From: Stenotrophomonas sp. 57
GTDB lineage: Bacteria > Pseudomonadota > Gammaproteobacteria > Xanthomonadales > Xanthomonadaceae
Length of the DNA stretch: 64,000 bases
Reading direction: 5' to 3'
NCBI RefSeq assembly: GCF_030291075.1
Contig: NZ_CP127407.1
Span: 1,672,001 to 1,736,000 of the forward strand
In this document: piece by piece, positions 8,430-17,070 of the stretch
Layout of the letters: every line of letters begins with the position of its first letter
How positions within the stretch are numbered: the first letter of the stretch is position 1
Made by a program: the position numbers and the translations under genes
The notes under the pieces: model-generated
Told to the model about the DNA's origin: nothing
Seen by the model: only the letters and a program-made list of their open reading frames with translations
Database searches by the model: none

Positions 8430-10550
8430 CTAATCGTGATCGAAGCGCAATGGCTCGCTTCCCATTGCCGGGTCGCTGGTGCCGGGGCGGCCATCCTCGG
8501 CGCGTCCGGCCAGGCGCAGCACGCTTTCACCCGCGCTGAGCTGCAGGTCGTACCAGCCTGCGGTAGGGGGCGCATCCCAGGCGATCGAGGTCTCCGCGTG
8601 CGCCGGCAGCGCCAGCGTCTGCTCGGGCATGTGCCCGGCATAGGCCCCCGCCTGCACGCGCACCTGCTGCGCGCTGTCACCCAGGTTGCGCAGGCGCAGC
8701 CGCAGCTGGCCATCCGCACGCTCGACCGTGGCCTGGACCGCGGATGCCTTGGCACTGCCCTTGAAGTGGCGGTGGAAGCCGTTCGGGCCGAGCAACCACA
8801 GGTCATAGCGGCCCTGGGCATCCAGCGGCCAGCGCTCGCGCAGCGGCCTACCGGGCAGCAGCGTGTAGCGGCGTGGCACCGCATCCAGCCGCAGCCGGTC
8901 GTAGACATGCAGCACAGCCGCTGCGCCTTCGCAGGACAACGTCAGATCCACGCCCGCAGCGTCGACCGCAGCGATCGATGCCTGCGGCCGGTAGGGCAGG
9001 GCACGCGCCGGGCGTACACCGCTTTCCTGTTTCGCCGGCTTCAGTCCCTCGGGCAACGCGGGCACGGTGCGTCCCGGCAGGGCGGCGGCACGCGCGGCCA
9101 CCGCGCTCACGTCCGGCAGGCCGCGCACGAACGGCCGGGTATCACGCTGGGCGAAGTCGAACGCGTTGCTCAGATCCCCGCAGACCGCACGGCGCCACGG
9201 CGAGATGTCCGGTGCGGCCACGCCGAAGCGACGTTCGATCAGGCGCATGACCGAGGTGTGGTCGTACACCTGCGAATCGACCCAGCCGCCGCGGCTCCAC
9301 GGCGAAATCACGTACAGCGGCACACGCGGACCGAGACCATACGGGCGCCCGCGCAGTTCGGCGGCATCGTACTTCTCGTCGCCCGGTGCGGGATGACGGT
9401 GATACTCGCCCTCGGTACTGACCGACGAGGCACCTGCCCATCCACCGTTCACCGCTGAGGGAGGGGCCGGTGGCGGCATGTGGTCGAAGAATCCGTCGTT
9501 CTCGTCGAACATCAGCAGCAGGGCGGTGCGGCTCCACACTTCCGGATCGGCGGTCAGCGCATCCAGCACGCGCGCGGTATAGGCCGCGCCCTGGGCCGGG
9601 CTGGACGGGCCGGGATGTTCGCTGCCGGCGGCATCGGCGATGATGAAGCTGACCTGAGGCAGGCGCCCGTCGAGTACGTCTTGGCGCAGCTGTGGCAGGC
9701 CACGGGTGCTGACAGCGCGTTCGCGCAGCTGCGGATCATGTCCGGGTGCCGCGCTGTAGGCACGACGGAACGCCTCGAAGCCGGCCAGCGGGTTGTCGGT
9801 GAAGTTGTCGGCCATGTCCTGGTAGATCTGCCAGGACACGCCGGCGTTTTGCAGGCGCTCGACATAGCTGGTCCAGCGGTACGACGCCGGATGCCCGCCG
9901 TGTTCGGGGAAGTTGTCATGCGAGTTGGCGATTACCGGGCCACCGGCACGGGCCTGTGCATCGTTGTGGCCGGTCCACAGGAACACCCGGTTCGGGTTGG
10001 TGCCGGCCTGCATGGCGCAGTGGTACGCATCGCAGATCGTGAAGGCATCGGCCAGCGCGAACTGGAACGGCAGGTCGCTGCGCTGGAAGTAGCCCATCGA
10101 GTGGTTCTGCTTGGCCTTCGGCCATTGCCCCATGCGGCCATGGTCCCAGGCGCGCTGCGCATCGGGCCAGGTATGCGGCGTACCTTCCACGCGCATGTAG
10201 CCGAAGTGCGCGGCGGTATCCAGCGGGAACGGCGCGATCGCTCGCTCGCCGCTGGCATCGGGCTGCAGCCACAGGCTGCGGGTGCGGCCACCTGCTTGCA
10301 GCGCGGCGGCCGGGGCGACGAACCGATCACCGAAGCCACGTACCCCCGGCAGCGTGCCGAAGTAGTGGTCGAACGAACGGTTCTCCTGCATGAACACCAC
10401 GATGTGCTGCAGGTCTTCCAGGCTGCGCGTCTGCGCGGCAGGGGCGATCGCTGCGGCTCGGGCGATGCTGGGCAGCAGCGGAGAAAGGCCGGCGGCAACG
10501 CCGGCCTGCAACAACCGGCGTCGGCCGATATCGGTCACGGGCTCACTCAC
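8430..10550 (-). CDS. Phosphocholine-specific phospholipase C, Tat-exported
   Basis: A secreted phospholipase C of the PlcH/PlcN (phosphoesterase) family that hydrolyses phosphatidylcholine or sphingomyelin head groups and releases phosphorylcholine. 706 aa, the family's usual size. The N-terminus carries a twin-arginine signal (DIGRRRLLQAGVAAG). Catalytic-region motifs are HIVVFMQENRSFDHYFGTLP near residue 50 and LLMFDENDGFFDHMPPP near residue 345. Two C-terminal DUF756-type beta domains follow (SCEGAAAVLHVYDR, DGQLRLRLRNLGDSAQQV). Its ATG overlaps the stop of the upstream TonB receptor gene by 4 bp, so the two are co-transcribed. A Pho-box-like site ahead of the operon suggests phosphate-starvation control. 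Confidence 0.95.
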   Translation of the reverse strand: MSEPVTDIGRRRLLQAGVAAGLSPLLPSIARAAAIAPAAQTRSLEDLQHIVVFMQENRSFDHYFGTLPGVRGFGDRFVAPAAALQAGGRTRSLWLQPDASGERAIAPFPLDTAAHFGYMRVEGTPHTWPDAQRAWDHGRMGQWPKAKQNHSMGYFQRSDLPFQFALADAFTICDAYHCAMQAGTNPNRVFLWTGHNDAQARAGGPVIANSHDNFPEHGGHPASYRWTSYVERLQNAGVSWQIYQDMADNFTDNPLAGFEAFRRAYSAAPGHDPQLRERAVSTRGLPQLRQDVLDGRLPQVSFIIADAAGSEHPGPSSPAQGAAYTARVLDALTADPEVWSRTALLLMFDENDGFFDHMPPPAPPSAVNGGWAGASSVSTEGEYHRHPAPGDEKYDAAELRGRPYGLGPRVPLYVISPWSRGGWVDSQVYDHTSVMRLIERRFGVAAPDISPWRRAVCGDLSNAFDFAQRDTRPFVRGLPDVSAVAARAAALPGRTVPALPEGLKPAKQESGVRPARALPYRPQASIAAVDAAGVDLTLSCEGAAAVLHVYDRLRLDAVPRRYTLLPGRPLRERWPLDAQGRYDLWLLGPNGFHRHFKGSAKASAVQATVERADGQLRLRLRNLGDSAQQVRVQAGAYAGHMPEQTLALPAHAETSIAWDAPPTAGWYDLQLSAGESVLRLAGRAEDGRPGTSDPAMGSEPLRFDHD

Positions 10551-12925
10551 AGGTCCACGCGGAAGGAGATGCCGACGGTGCGCGGAGCGCCGATGAAGGC
10601 GTTGTCGCGGCCGTCCACCCCTGCAAGATACCGCTTATCGGTGAGGTTGCTCACCACCAGGTTGGCACCCAAGCCCTTCAGCCGTGGCGACAGGCCCTGC
10701 AGGTCGAAGCCGATGTTGGCGTTGAACACCGTGGCCGACGGCAGCCTGTTGACGTTGGCGGCATCGAGGTAGCGCGTGCCCAGGTAGCGGCCGGAGAGGC
10801 CGAAGTTCCAGTTGGCGCCCTGCCAGTCGGCCGACAGCACCAGGGTGTTCTCCGGCTGGCCGATCACCTTGGCGCCGTCGACGATGCCCAGCTGGGCATC
10901 ACGTGCGGCAGTGCCGCTGCCCAGGTACTTGGAGCGGTTGTAGGTGTAGGCCGCGTTGATCCGCCAGCCATTGTCCCAGCCATAACCGAACGCCGCTTCC
11001 AGGCCGTTGCTTTCCACGCCACCGAAGTTCTCGTAGACACCGTCGGTCTCGCCCAGGTAATCGATACCGCTGACGAAGCCCGCCGGCAGGTAGACGATGC
11101 GGTTGTCGAACTTGATGTTGTACAGCGTGACCGAGGCGGTCAGCGGCCAGCGGCTGATGCGCATGCCCACTTCGATGTTGTCGGCGGTTTCGGGCTCGAC
11201 GTTGCGGAAGCGCTGCGGGTCGGTTTCACCAAGCACGCCGGACGGAATCGCGGCGAAGTTCTGCGAGAAGCCGGCGAACAGCTCCATGCCTTCCACGCCC
11301 GGCGCCCAGGTGACGCCGGTGGACAGCAGCGGATCGGACCTGGAGTCGGAGGTCACGTGCTCGCTGGCACCGATCACGCGGCGGCGCAACTGGTCGACGA
11401 AGAACTGCTTCACGCCCAGGCGCGCGCTGAACGGACCGAAGCGGGCCACGTCCTCGACGTAGTACATCTGCTCGTCGACCTTGTACTTGTCCTCGAACTG
11501 CACCCAGTACGGCTGGTGGTCGAAGTCGATGCTCTGGCCGACAGCGAGCAGGCGATGCCAGTCGCGGCGCGCCGAACGGTCCAGTTTCTCCACCCACAGG
11601 CCGCCACGGATGGTGTTGTCGAGCGCGCCGAAGGTCTGCCGCCACTCGACGTCAGCGGTCACGCCCACGCGGTCGTTGTCGTAGTGGGTATGGCGATACG
11701 ACTGCGCGCCAAGTACATTGCCGGCGTAGCAGTTCGGATCGTACTCGGCGGTGAAGCCCGGCCGCGGCGTGCAGCTGGCCAGGCGCTGTGCGGCGCTGCC
11801 GTCGGGATTGACGAAGAAGATCTGGCCACGGTTGCTGCCGCCGTACACGGTCTTTCCTCCGATGTACTCCGACTCGGGGCGGCCCGCACCGTCATCGCTG
11901 ACCTGTGCCAGGTACGGTGGCAGCCAGTCGCCACGGCCCTGCATGCGGTGCCCGTAGGCGGCCATCGAGGCCTTGAATCCATTGCCGCCATCGAACGCCG
12001 CGCGCAGGTACCCGAAGGTGTTCTCGCGCAGCGCACGCGAACCGGAGCGGTAGTTCTGGTCCAGGTACGGGATGCCGGTCAGGGTGCCCACCAGGTTGTC
12101 GCGCTTCGGGTTGGTGGCGAAGCCCGTCGGCGAAACGCTGGTGTATTCGGGCTCGTCGGCGTCGTTGTAGGACAGGTAGCCGGTCAGCGTCCAGCGATCC
12201 AGTTCGGTGATGAACTTGCCGGCGATGTGGTCGTTGCTGGCGTGACCGGTGCCGTCGATCCAGTCGTGCACCTTCGACGAGGAGGCGCTGACCCAGGCAC
12301 GGGTGTGGCCGCCGAGCAGGCCGGTGTCGTAGCGCACGTAGTACTTGCGCGCATCGTTGTCACCGGCGCCGACCACGAAGCGCAGGCGGCTGTCCTGCAG
12401 CGGATCGCTGGTGAGGAAGTTGAGCGTGCCGCCCAGCGCCTCGTTCGAGCGCGAGGAGATATCGGCGGTGCCCTGGCTGACCTCCACCGTCTCCAGGTCG
12501 AGGGTGTCGATGTAGCGGTTGGCCAGCGAGCCGCCGCCGTAGCCCGAACCACCGTTCGGCAGGCCGTCGATGGTGGTACCAATCTGCTGCGTATCGCGGT
12601 TGGTGACGAAGCCGCGCATGCTGATCTGCGTGCCCCATACCGAAGAACCTGTCGCATCGGCTTCACTGACCACCACGCCGGGTACTTCGTTGAGCGCGTC
12701 GTTGACGCTGCTCATCACTGTCTGCCGGTTCAGCGTCTCCGCGCGTACCGAGGTCTTGGCGTAGCTGGTGGCCTGGCCGATCACCTGCACCTGGTCCAGG
12801 GTACGGGCATCACTGCTGCGCGCTTCGGCCGCCTCGCCCTGCGGTGCTTCGGCCAGGGCGTCCAGTGCGGGGGCGATCAGCAGGGCAAGCAGCGAAATAC
12901 GGGGAAAGCGCGCAATCGTTCGCAT
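10547..12925 (-). CDS. TonB-dependent receptor, co-operonic with phospholipase C
   Basis: A 792-aa outer membrane receptor with a signal peptide (ISLLALLIAPALDALA), a plug domain (TLDQVQVIGQATSYAKTSV, then VNDALNEVPGVVVSEADATG and TQISMRGFVTN) and a barrel ending GISFRVDL. NRDTQQIGTTIDGLPNGGSG is typical of the plug of this receptor class. The 4-bp overlap with the phospholipase C gene and the shared Pho-like box suggest it takes up a phosphate-containing product (for example glycerophospho- or phosphoryl-compounds) made by the lipase. That substrate is inference; nothing in the barrel reveals it. Confidence 0.9.
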   Translation of the reverse strand: MRTIARFPRISLLALLIAPALDALAEAPQGEAAEARSSDARTLDQVQVIGQATSYAKTSVRAETLNRQTVMSSVNDALNEVPGVVVSEADATGSSVWGTQISMRGFVTNRDTQQIGTTIDGLPNGGSGYGGGSLANRYIDTLDLETVEVSQGTADISSRSNEALGGTLNFLTSDPLQDSRLRFVVGAGDNDARKYYVRYDTGLLGGHTRAWVSASSSKVHDWIDGTGHASNDHIAGKFITELDRWTLTGYLSYNDADEPEYTSVSPTGFATNPKRDNLVGTLTGIPYLDQNYRSGSRALRENTFGYLRAAFDGGNGFKASMAAYGHRMQGRGDWLPPYLAQVSDDGAGRPESEYIGGKTVYGGSNRGQIFFVNPDGSAAQRLASCTPRPGFTAEYDPNCYAGNVLGAQSYRHTHYDNDRVGVTADVEWRQTFGALDNTIRGGLWVEKLDRSARRDWHRLLAVGQSIDFDHQPYWVQFEDKYKVDEQMYYVEDVARFGPFSARLGVKQFFVDQLRRRVIGASEHVTSDSRSDPLLSTGVTWAPGVEGMELFAGFSQNFAAIPSGVLGETDPQRFRNVEPETADNIEVGMRISRWPLTASVTLYNIKFDNRIVYLPAGFVSGIDYLGETDGVYENFGGVESNGLEAAFGYGWDNGWRINAAYTYNRSKYLGSGTAARDAQLGIVDGAKVIGQPENTLVLSADWQGANWNFGLSGRYLGTRYLDAANVNRLPSATVFNANIGFDLQGLSPRLKGLGANLVVSNLTDKRYLAGVDGRDNAFIGAPRTVGISFRVDL

Positions 12926-12974
12926 CGAAACCGGACCTGCAAGGGAGGGAAGCCCCCGAGTGTCGGCAGCGCCA

Positions 12975-12992
12975 ATGACATCGGCATGACGT
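12975..12992 (-). promoter_or_regulatory. Pho-box-like operator ahead of the receptor/phospholipase operon
   Basis: On the minus strand this reads ACGTCAT GCCG ATGTCAT, two direct 7-mers 11 bp apart. They match the PhoB half site CTGTCAT at 5/7 and 6/7 positions with the canonical 4-nt spacer. It lies 50-67 bp before the receptor start. Confidence 0.6.
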
Positions 12993-13075
12993 GGCCGCGC
13001 AACTACGATGGCACTGTGGGGCCGGTCACGGCCTTCGGGTATGCTCGGCGTTTCAATGGACCTGAGGTGGTGGCG

Positions 13076-14605
13076 ATGCAGATGCGATCGAAGATCTGGT
13101 TGGGGGGCGCAGCCCTGGTGCTGTTGGCGGGGTGCAACCGCACGCCGCCAGACGAACAGGTGGCACCGGTGGCACCACCGACGGCGGGCGAGACCGCAGC
13201 GCCGGCCGTCACGTCAGCGGGATCTCCGGCACCTGCCGAGGGCGCGGGCCTGACCGATCGCGATGGCAAACCAGTACCGCAGGTGCCGTTCGATATCGCC
13301 AGCGTGCCACTGAGTGACGCCGTGCTGGGCGAGCTGCCGTTCTTCAGCCTGCCGCAGGGCTACGCGCCACAGAACGCCCCGCACCCACGCGCCTGGGCAC
13401 GCTTCCCGTTCCGCATGGGCGACGGCGTGCACTGGGTGGAGGGGCCGAGCTGGTCGGCACGCATCGTTGCAGACTCCCAGGGCGCTCCCGACAAAACGTT
13501 CTCCGCACTGGAAGTGCAGCGCAATTTCGATGGCGTGATCACCGCCGCCGGTGGCCGCAAGGTGTTCGAAGGCACGCTGCGGCGCGACATCTACTACGGC
13601 CCGCAGCTGGAAGGCGAGATCGGTGGCGGATTCATCGATGCGGTGAACGGTGAACAGGATGCACCGACCACGGTCTACGTACTGCGCCAGGCCAACCGCA
13701 ACGTCTGGGTGCAGCTGGAAGTCGACAGCAACGGCGCCGGCCTGGTGGTGGTGGATGAAGTGCCATTCAAGGCCACCGCACAGTGGCTGGAGACCTTCCC
13801 GCACCTGTCCCTGCCCGCCGGCTATCGCGACCGCAACAAGGCCAAGCAGCGTGACTTCGATGCCTTCCCGTTCTGGACCGGCGATCATTTCGAGCAGGTC
13901 GAGGGCCGCATCTTCGCTGCCGACTTCGACAAGGGCGAGCGTGAGTACTCGATGCATGAAGTACGCCGCAACCTCGAAGCGATGATGGAGCAGGCAAAGG
14001 GCACCAAGGTGTTCGAGGGCCGTATTCCGCTCGAGGCCGCCGAGGGCGTTTCGAAGCAGGTGCAGTCGGCCTACAGCGAATCCGCCAGCTACAACTGGAA
14101 CAACTACGACAGCGTGGTCTACCGCGTGGACCTGGCCGATGGCCGCCAGTTGTGGGTGCACGCGCGGCTGGAATACCTCAGTGCCGGCTGGGTGGTGGCC
14201 GAGCGCAAGGGATTCGCGCAGACAGCGGCGCTGCTGCCGGCCGATGCGCTGAAGAAGAAGCTCGACAGTGATGGCCGGGTGGCGATCCAGGTCAACTTTG
14301 CCACTGACAAGGCACAGATCCTGCCAACCTCCGAACCGCAGCTGGCGAAGGTGCTGGACCTTCTGCGTGGCGATCCTTCGTTGAAGCTCTCGATTGAAGG
14401 CCACACCGACAACAGCGGTGCCGCAGCACACAACCGCACCCTGTCGCAGGACCGTGCGACGTCGGTGGTGGCCGCGCTCACCGCCCAGGGCTTCGCGCCT
14501 GACCGCCTGCGGGCAGCCGGCTTCGGCGCCGACAAACCGGTGGCCGACAACGGCAGCGAGGACGGCAAGGCGCGCAACCGCCGGGTCGAGCTGGTCAAGC
14601 GCTGA
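13076..14605 (+). CDS. OmpA-family lipoprotein
   Basis: A 509-aa predicted lipoprotein that would anchor to peptidoglycan. The lipobox LLAGC is at residues 17-21. A Pro/Ala-rich linker follows, then two copies of a similar ~150-residue unit: FFSLPQGYAPQNAPHPRAWARFPF with FEGTLRRDIYYGP, and LSLPAGYRDRNKAKQRDFDAFPF with FEGRIPLEAAEG. The protein ends in an OmpA C-terminal domain (VNFATDKAQILP, IEGHTDNSGAAAHNRTLSQDRA, KARNRRVELVKR). The internal duplication is plain to see; I know no function for the repeat. The ATG at 13076 has GAGG 9 nt upstream and starts the signal peptide. It is divergent from the TonB receptor operon and monocistronic. Confidence 0.85.
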   Translation: MQMRSKIWLGGAALVLLAGCNRTPPDEQVAPVAPPTAGETAAPAVTSAGSPAPAEGAGLTDRDGKPVPQVPFDIASVPLSDAVLGELPFFSLPQGYAPQNAPHPRAWARFPFRMGDGVHWVEGPSWSARIVADSQGAPDKTFSALEVQRNFDGVITAAGGRKVFEGTLRRDIYYGPQLEGEIGGGFIDAVNGEQDAPTTVYVLRQANRNVWVQLEVDSNGAGLVVVDEVPFKATAQWLETFPHLSLPAGYRDRNKAKQRDFDAFPFWTGDHFEQVEGRIFAADFDKGEREYSMHEVRRNLEAMMEQAKGTKVFEGRIPLEAAEGVSKQVQSAYSESASYNWNNYDSVVYRVDLADGRQLWVHARLEYLSAGWVVAERKGFAQTAALLPADALKKKLDSDGRVAIQVNFATDKAQILPTSEPQLAKVLDLLRGDPSLKLSIEGHTDNSGAAAHNRTLSQDRATSVVAALTAQGFAPDRLRAAGFGADKPVADNGSEDGKARNRRVELVKR

Positions 14606-14617
14606 CCCGCGGCGTGC

Positions 14618-15544
14618 TCAGTAGCGCGCGTCCTTGGGCTTCGGGTCGCGCGGCCAGTCCTTGGTCTTGTTGGCGAAGTCCGGTCGCGGCTGGTTGATGA
14701 AGTAGCTGGCGATGTCCACGGCATCCTGGTCGGGCAGCAACTGTTGCCCGAGCGGGGGCTCGCGGGTCACTGCCGGTGGCATGTTGTGCTTGATGAAGCC
14801 GGCGGCCTTGTAGAGGCGCGCCATGCCCGCACCGATGTTGAAGCTGTGGTCGCCCCACAGCGGCGGGAAGGCGATGTCACCGCTGGCGTCGCGCCGGCCT
14901 TCGCCGTTGTCGCCGTGACACGCTGCGCACTGCACGGCGTACAGCGCCTGGCCGCGGATCGGGTCCGGTGTCAGCGTGCTGTCGATCGGCCCTTCGCTGG
15001 GGGCGGCGACCTTTGCACCGTCTGGCACGGGGCTGCTCAACCACGCCATGTAGTCGAGCATCGCGCGCATCTGCGGTGCGTCCTTCGGCAGAGGCTTGCC
15101 GTTCATCGAACGCTGCAGGCAGCCATTGATGCGCTCGGCCAGTCCGATCACCTTGCCCGGGCGGGGCATGTAACGCGGATAGGCACCACCGCCGGTGTTG
15201 AAATAGTGGTTGCCGAACGGTCGCTTGCCTTCGGCCATGTGGCACGAATTGCAGTTCAGATCGTTGCCGACATTGTCCGGCAGCAGCCTCGCGGTTTCGT
15301 TGAGCAGGCGGCGACCCAGCATCACCGACTCGGCATTGCCCAGCCCGGCGATCTCTTCGGCACTGGGCGCGTGGTAGTGGCCGACCACCTTGCCGTGCGC
15401 ATCGAGGATATCCATCGTGCTGGCCACGGCGGCATCCAGGTCCGGGTACAGGTGGCGATAGGCAAGGGTGCCAGCACCGGCCAGCAGCGCCATGGTGATC
15501 GCGCTGCCGATCAGCAGGCGGGAACGTCTGCGCGAGCGCTTCAT
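14618..15544 (-). CDS. Dihaem cytochrome c, TsdA/SoxA-like
   Basis: A 308-aa membrane-anchored or secreted cytochrome with two haem c sites, CNSCH (about residue 97) and CAACH (about residue 213). An Arg-rich N-terminus precedes one hydrophobic segment (IGSAITMALLAGAGTLAYRH). The stretch NETARLLPDNVGN followed by LNCNSCHMAEGKRPFGNHYF and the block around PGKVIGLAERINGCLQRSMNG resemble thiosulfate dehydrogenase TsdA and its relatives. Thiosulfate oxidation is only a possibility. Its start overlaps the upstream cytochrome gene by 4 bp (ATGA), so the two form an operon and probably one electron-transfer chain. Confidence 0.8.
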   Translation of the reverse strand: MKRSRRRSRLLIGSAITMALLAGAGTLAYRHLYPDLDAAVASTMDILDAHGKVVGHYHAPSAEEIAGLGNAESVMLGRRLLNETARLLPDNVGNDLNCNSCHMAEGKRPFGNHYFNTGGGAYPRYMPRPGKVIGLAERINGCLQRSMNGKPLPKDAPQMRAMLDYMAWLSSPVPDGAKVAAPSEGPIDSTLTPDPIRGQALYAVQCAACHGDNGEGRRDASGDIAFPPLWGDHSFNIGAGMARLYKAAGFIKHNMPPAVTREPPLGQQLLPDQDAVDIASYFINQPRPDFANKTKDWPRDPKPKDARY

Positions 15545-16887
15545 CGTGTGGCCTCCTGCGGAACGTAGTGCACCGGCTTGTCGCGTACCACCCGGCGCAT
15601 CCGCGCCACGTCGACCTCGCTCACCGCGCTGGCCTGGTTGCCCCAGCTGCTGCGGATGAAAGTCAGGATCTGTGCCAGCTTCGCGTTCGGCAGCTGCTCG
15701 AAGCCGGGCATGGTGAAGGCCATGCGGTCATGCGGCGTATGCGGCGTGCGGCCGCCGATCAGGGTCACCTGGACCAGCGAGCTGGGATCATCGGCGAACA
15801 CGATCGAGTTGCCGGCCAGGGCCGGATAGACGCGCGGCATGCCGCGGCCGTCGGCGCGATGGCAGGCCTGGCAGTGCTCGGCATAGGCCAGCGATCCGGC
15901 CACCCGGTAATCGCCGCTGCGCAGTGCGGCGGTGGTCGTATCGGTGCCGGGCGACCACTGCGCGCTTCGTCCATCGCGGGCGGGCAGCTGCTTCAGGTAG
16001 CGTGCCATCGCCAGCAGGTCAGCGTCGGACAGGTACTGCGTGCTGTGCTCGACCACGTCGGCCATGCCGCCGAAGGCCGCCGAACGATCGGTGCGGCCAG
16101 TGCGCAGGAAGTCGACGATCTCGCCTTCGTTCCAGCTGGCCAACCCGGTCGATTCATTGCGCAGGTTCTTCGCATACCAGCCTTCCAGCACCGAGCCGGA
16201 CAGGAACTGGCGGCTGCCATCGTCAGCCATCGCCTTTTCCTGGAAAGCCAGGCCGCGGGGGGTATGGCAGGCACCACAATGGGCCAGGCCTTCCACCAGT
16301 TCGGCGCCGCGCTGCTGACCGGCATCCAGCTTCGGATCCGGGTTGAAGCTGCGCGGGCGTGCGAACAGGAGCTGCCACCAGGCCAGTGGCCAGCGCATGT
16401 TGGCCGGCCACGGGATGGTGCTGTCGGCGTTGTCCTGCTTCACCGGCTGTACCGAGCCCATGAAATAGGCGTAAAGCGCCTTGATCTCCGCATCGCTGGC
16501 GATCACATACGAGGCGTACGGCATGGCCGGATACAACGGCTGGCCATCGTGGCGGATGCCGCGGCGCACTGCACGCTCGAAGTCGGCGTAGTCATAGGCA
16601 CCGATGCCGGTCTGCGGATCGGGCGTGATGTTGGTCGAGTAGATCGTGCCCATCGGCGTCTGCATGCCGAGGCCACCGGCGAACGGCTTGCCGCCCGGTG
16701 CGGTATGGCAGGCCGCGCAATCGGCGGCGCGCGACAGGTACTGGCCCTGCGCGATCAGCGTCGGGTCGTTGATATCGACCTGGCCCGTCTGCCGCGGCGC
16801 AAACCAGTAGGGCGTGGTGCGGGCGATGCCGTAAGCGGCGGCCACGGTGGCGGCCAGGGCAAGGGCGAGCTTGAGCGAGGTGCGCAT
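15541..16887 (-). CDS. Trihaem cytochrome c (alcohol/sugar dehydrogenase cytochrome subunit type)
   Basis: A 448-aa exported cytochrome with three CxxCH sites: CAACH (TAPGGKPFAGG follows), CGACH (TPRG follows) and CQACH (RADGRG follows). This architecture is that of the cytochrome c subunit of PQQ- or flavin-dependent alcohol and gluconate dehydrogenases, which pass electrons to ubiquinone or an oxidase. No dehydrogenase subunit is adjacent; the partner is the downstream dihaem cytochrome. The ATG at 16887 begins a good signal sequence (MRTSLKLALALAATVAAA). The ribosome binding site is weak (GGGAG about 16 nt upstream), and an in-frame TTG at 16935 would run through the FNR site, so I prefer the ATG. 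Confidence 0.82.
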   Translation of the reverse strand: MRTSLKLALALAATVAAAYGIARTTPYWFAPRQTGQVDINDPTLIAQGQYLSRAADCAACHTAPGGKPFAGGLGMQTPMGTIYSTNITPDPQTGIGAYDYADFERAVRRGIRHDGQPLYPAMPYASYVIASDAEIKALYAYFMGSVQPVKQDNADSTIPWPANMRWPLAWWQLLFARPRSFNPDPKLDAGQQRGAELVEGLAHCGACHTPRGLAFQEKAMADDGSRQFLSGSVLEGWYAKNLRNESTGLASWNEGEIVDFLRTGRTDRSAAFGGMADVVEHSTQYLSDADLLAMARYLKQLPARDGRSAQWSPGTDTTTAALRSGDYRVAGSLAYAEHCQACHRADGRGMPRVYPALAGNSIVFADDPSSLVQVTLIGGRTPHTPHDRMAFTMPGFEQLPNAKLAQILTFIRSSWGNQASAVSEVDVARMRRVVRDKPVHYVPQEATR

Positions 16888-16921
16888 GGCGGCACTGTGG
16901 GCACTCCCGCGCGCGCGTTCA

Positions 16922-16935
16922 TTGATCCGGATCAA
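16922..16935 (-). promoter_or_regulatory. Perfect FNR/Anr-type box
   Basis: TTGATCCGGATCAA is a perfect 14-bp palindrome that matches TTGAT-N4-ATCAA at all ten defined positions. It lies 35 bp upstream of the trihaem cytochrome start, consistent with oxygen-responsive control of the cytochrome operon. Confidence 0.7.
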
Positions 16936-17070
16936 TGACCGTACGGATACAGCCTGTGCACCAAGCTGAATCGTTCCTGCGCTGTCATCAAGCCGTCATC
17001 CGCGCGCGATAGATGGCCCGCTACCGCATCGCTAACCTGCCACGCTGTCGCACCTTTTCCCTGATTGCCC

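Noticed and set aside
11357..13075. Long upstream extension of the OmpA-type lipoprotein frame
   Set aside because: This part is antisense to the TonB receptor gene and looks like low-complexity shadow; the lipoprotein signal begins at 13076.
16888..16935. TTG start for the trihaem cytochrome at 16935
   Set aside because: It would put the coding region through the FNR palindrome and add a charged stretch before the signal peptide.
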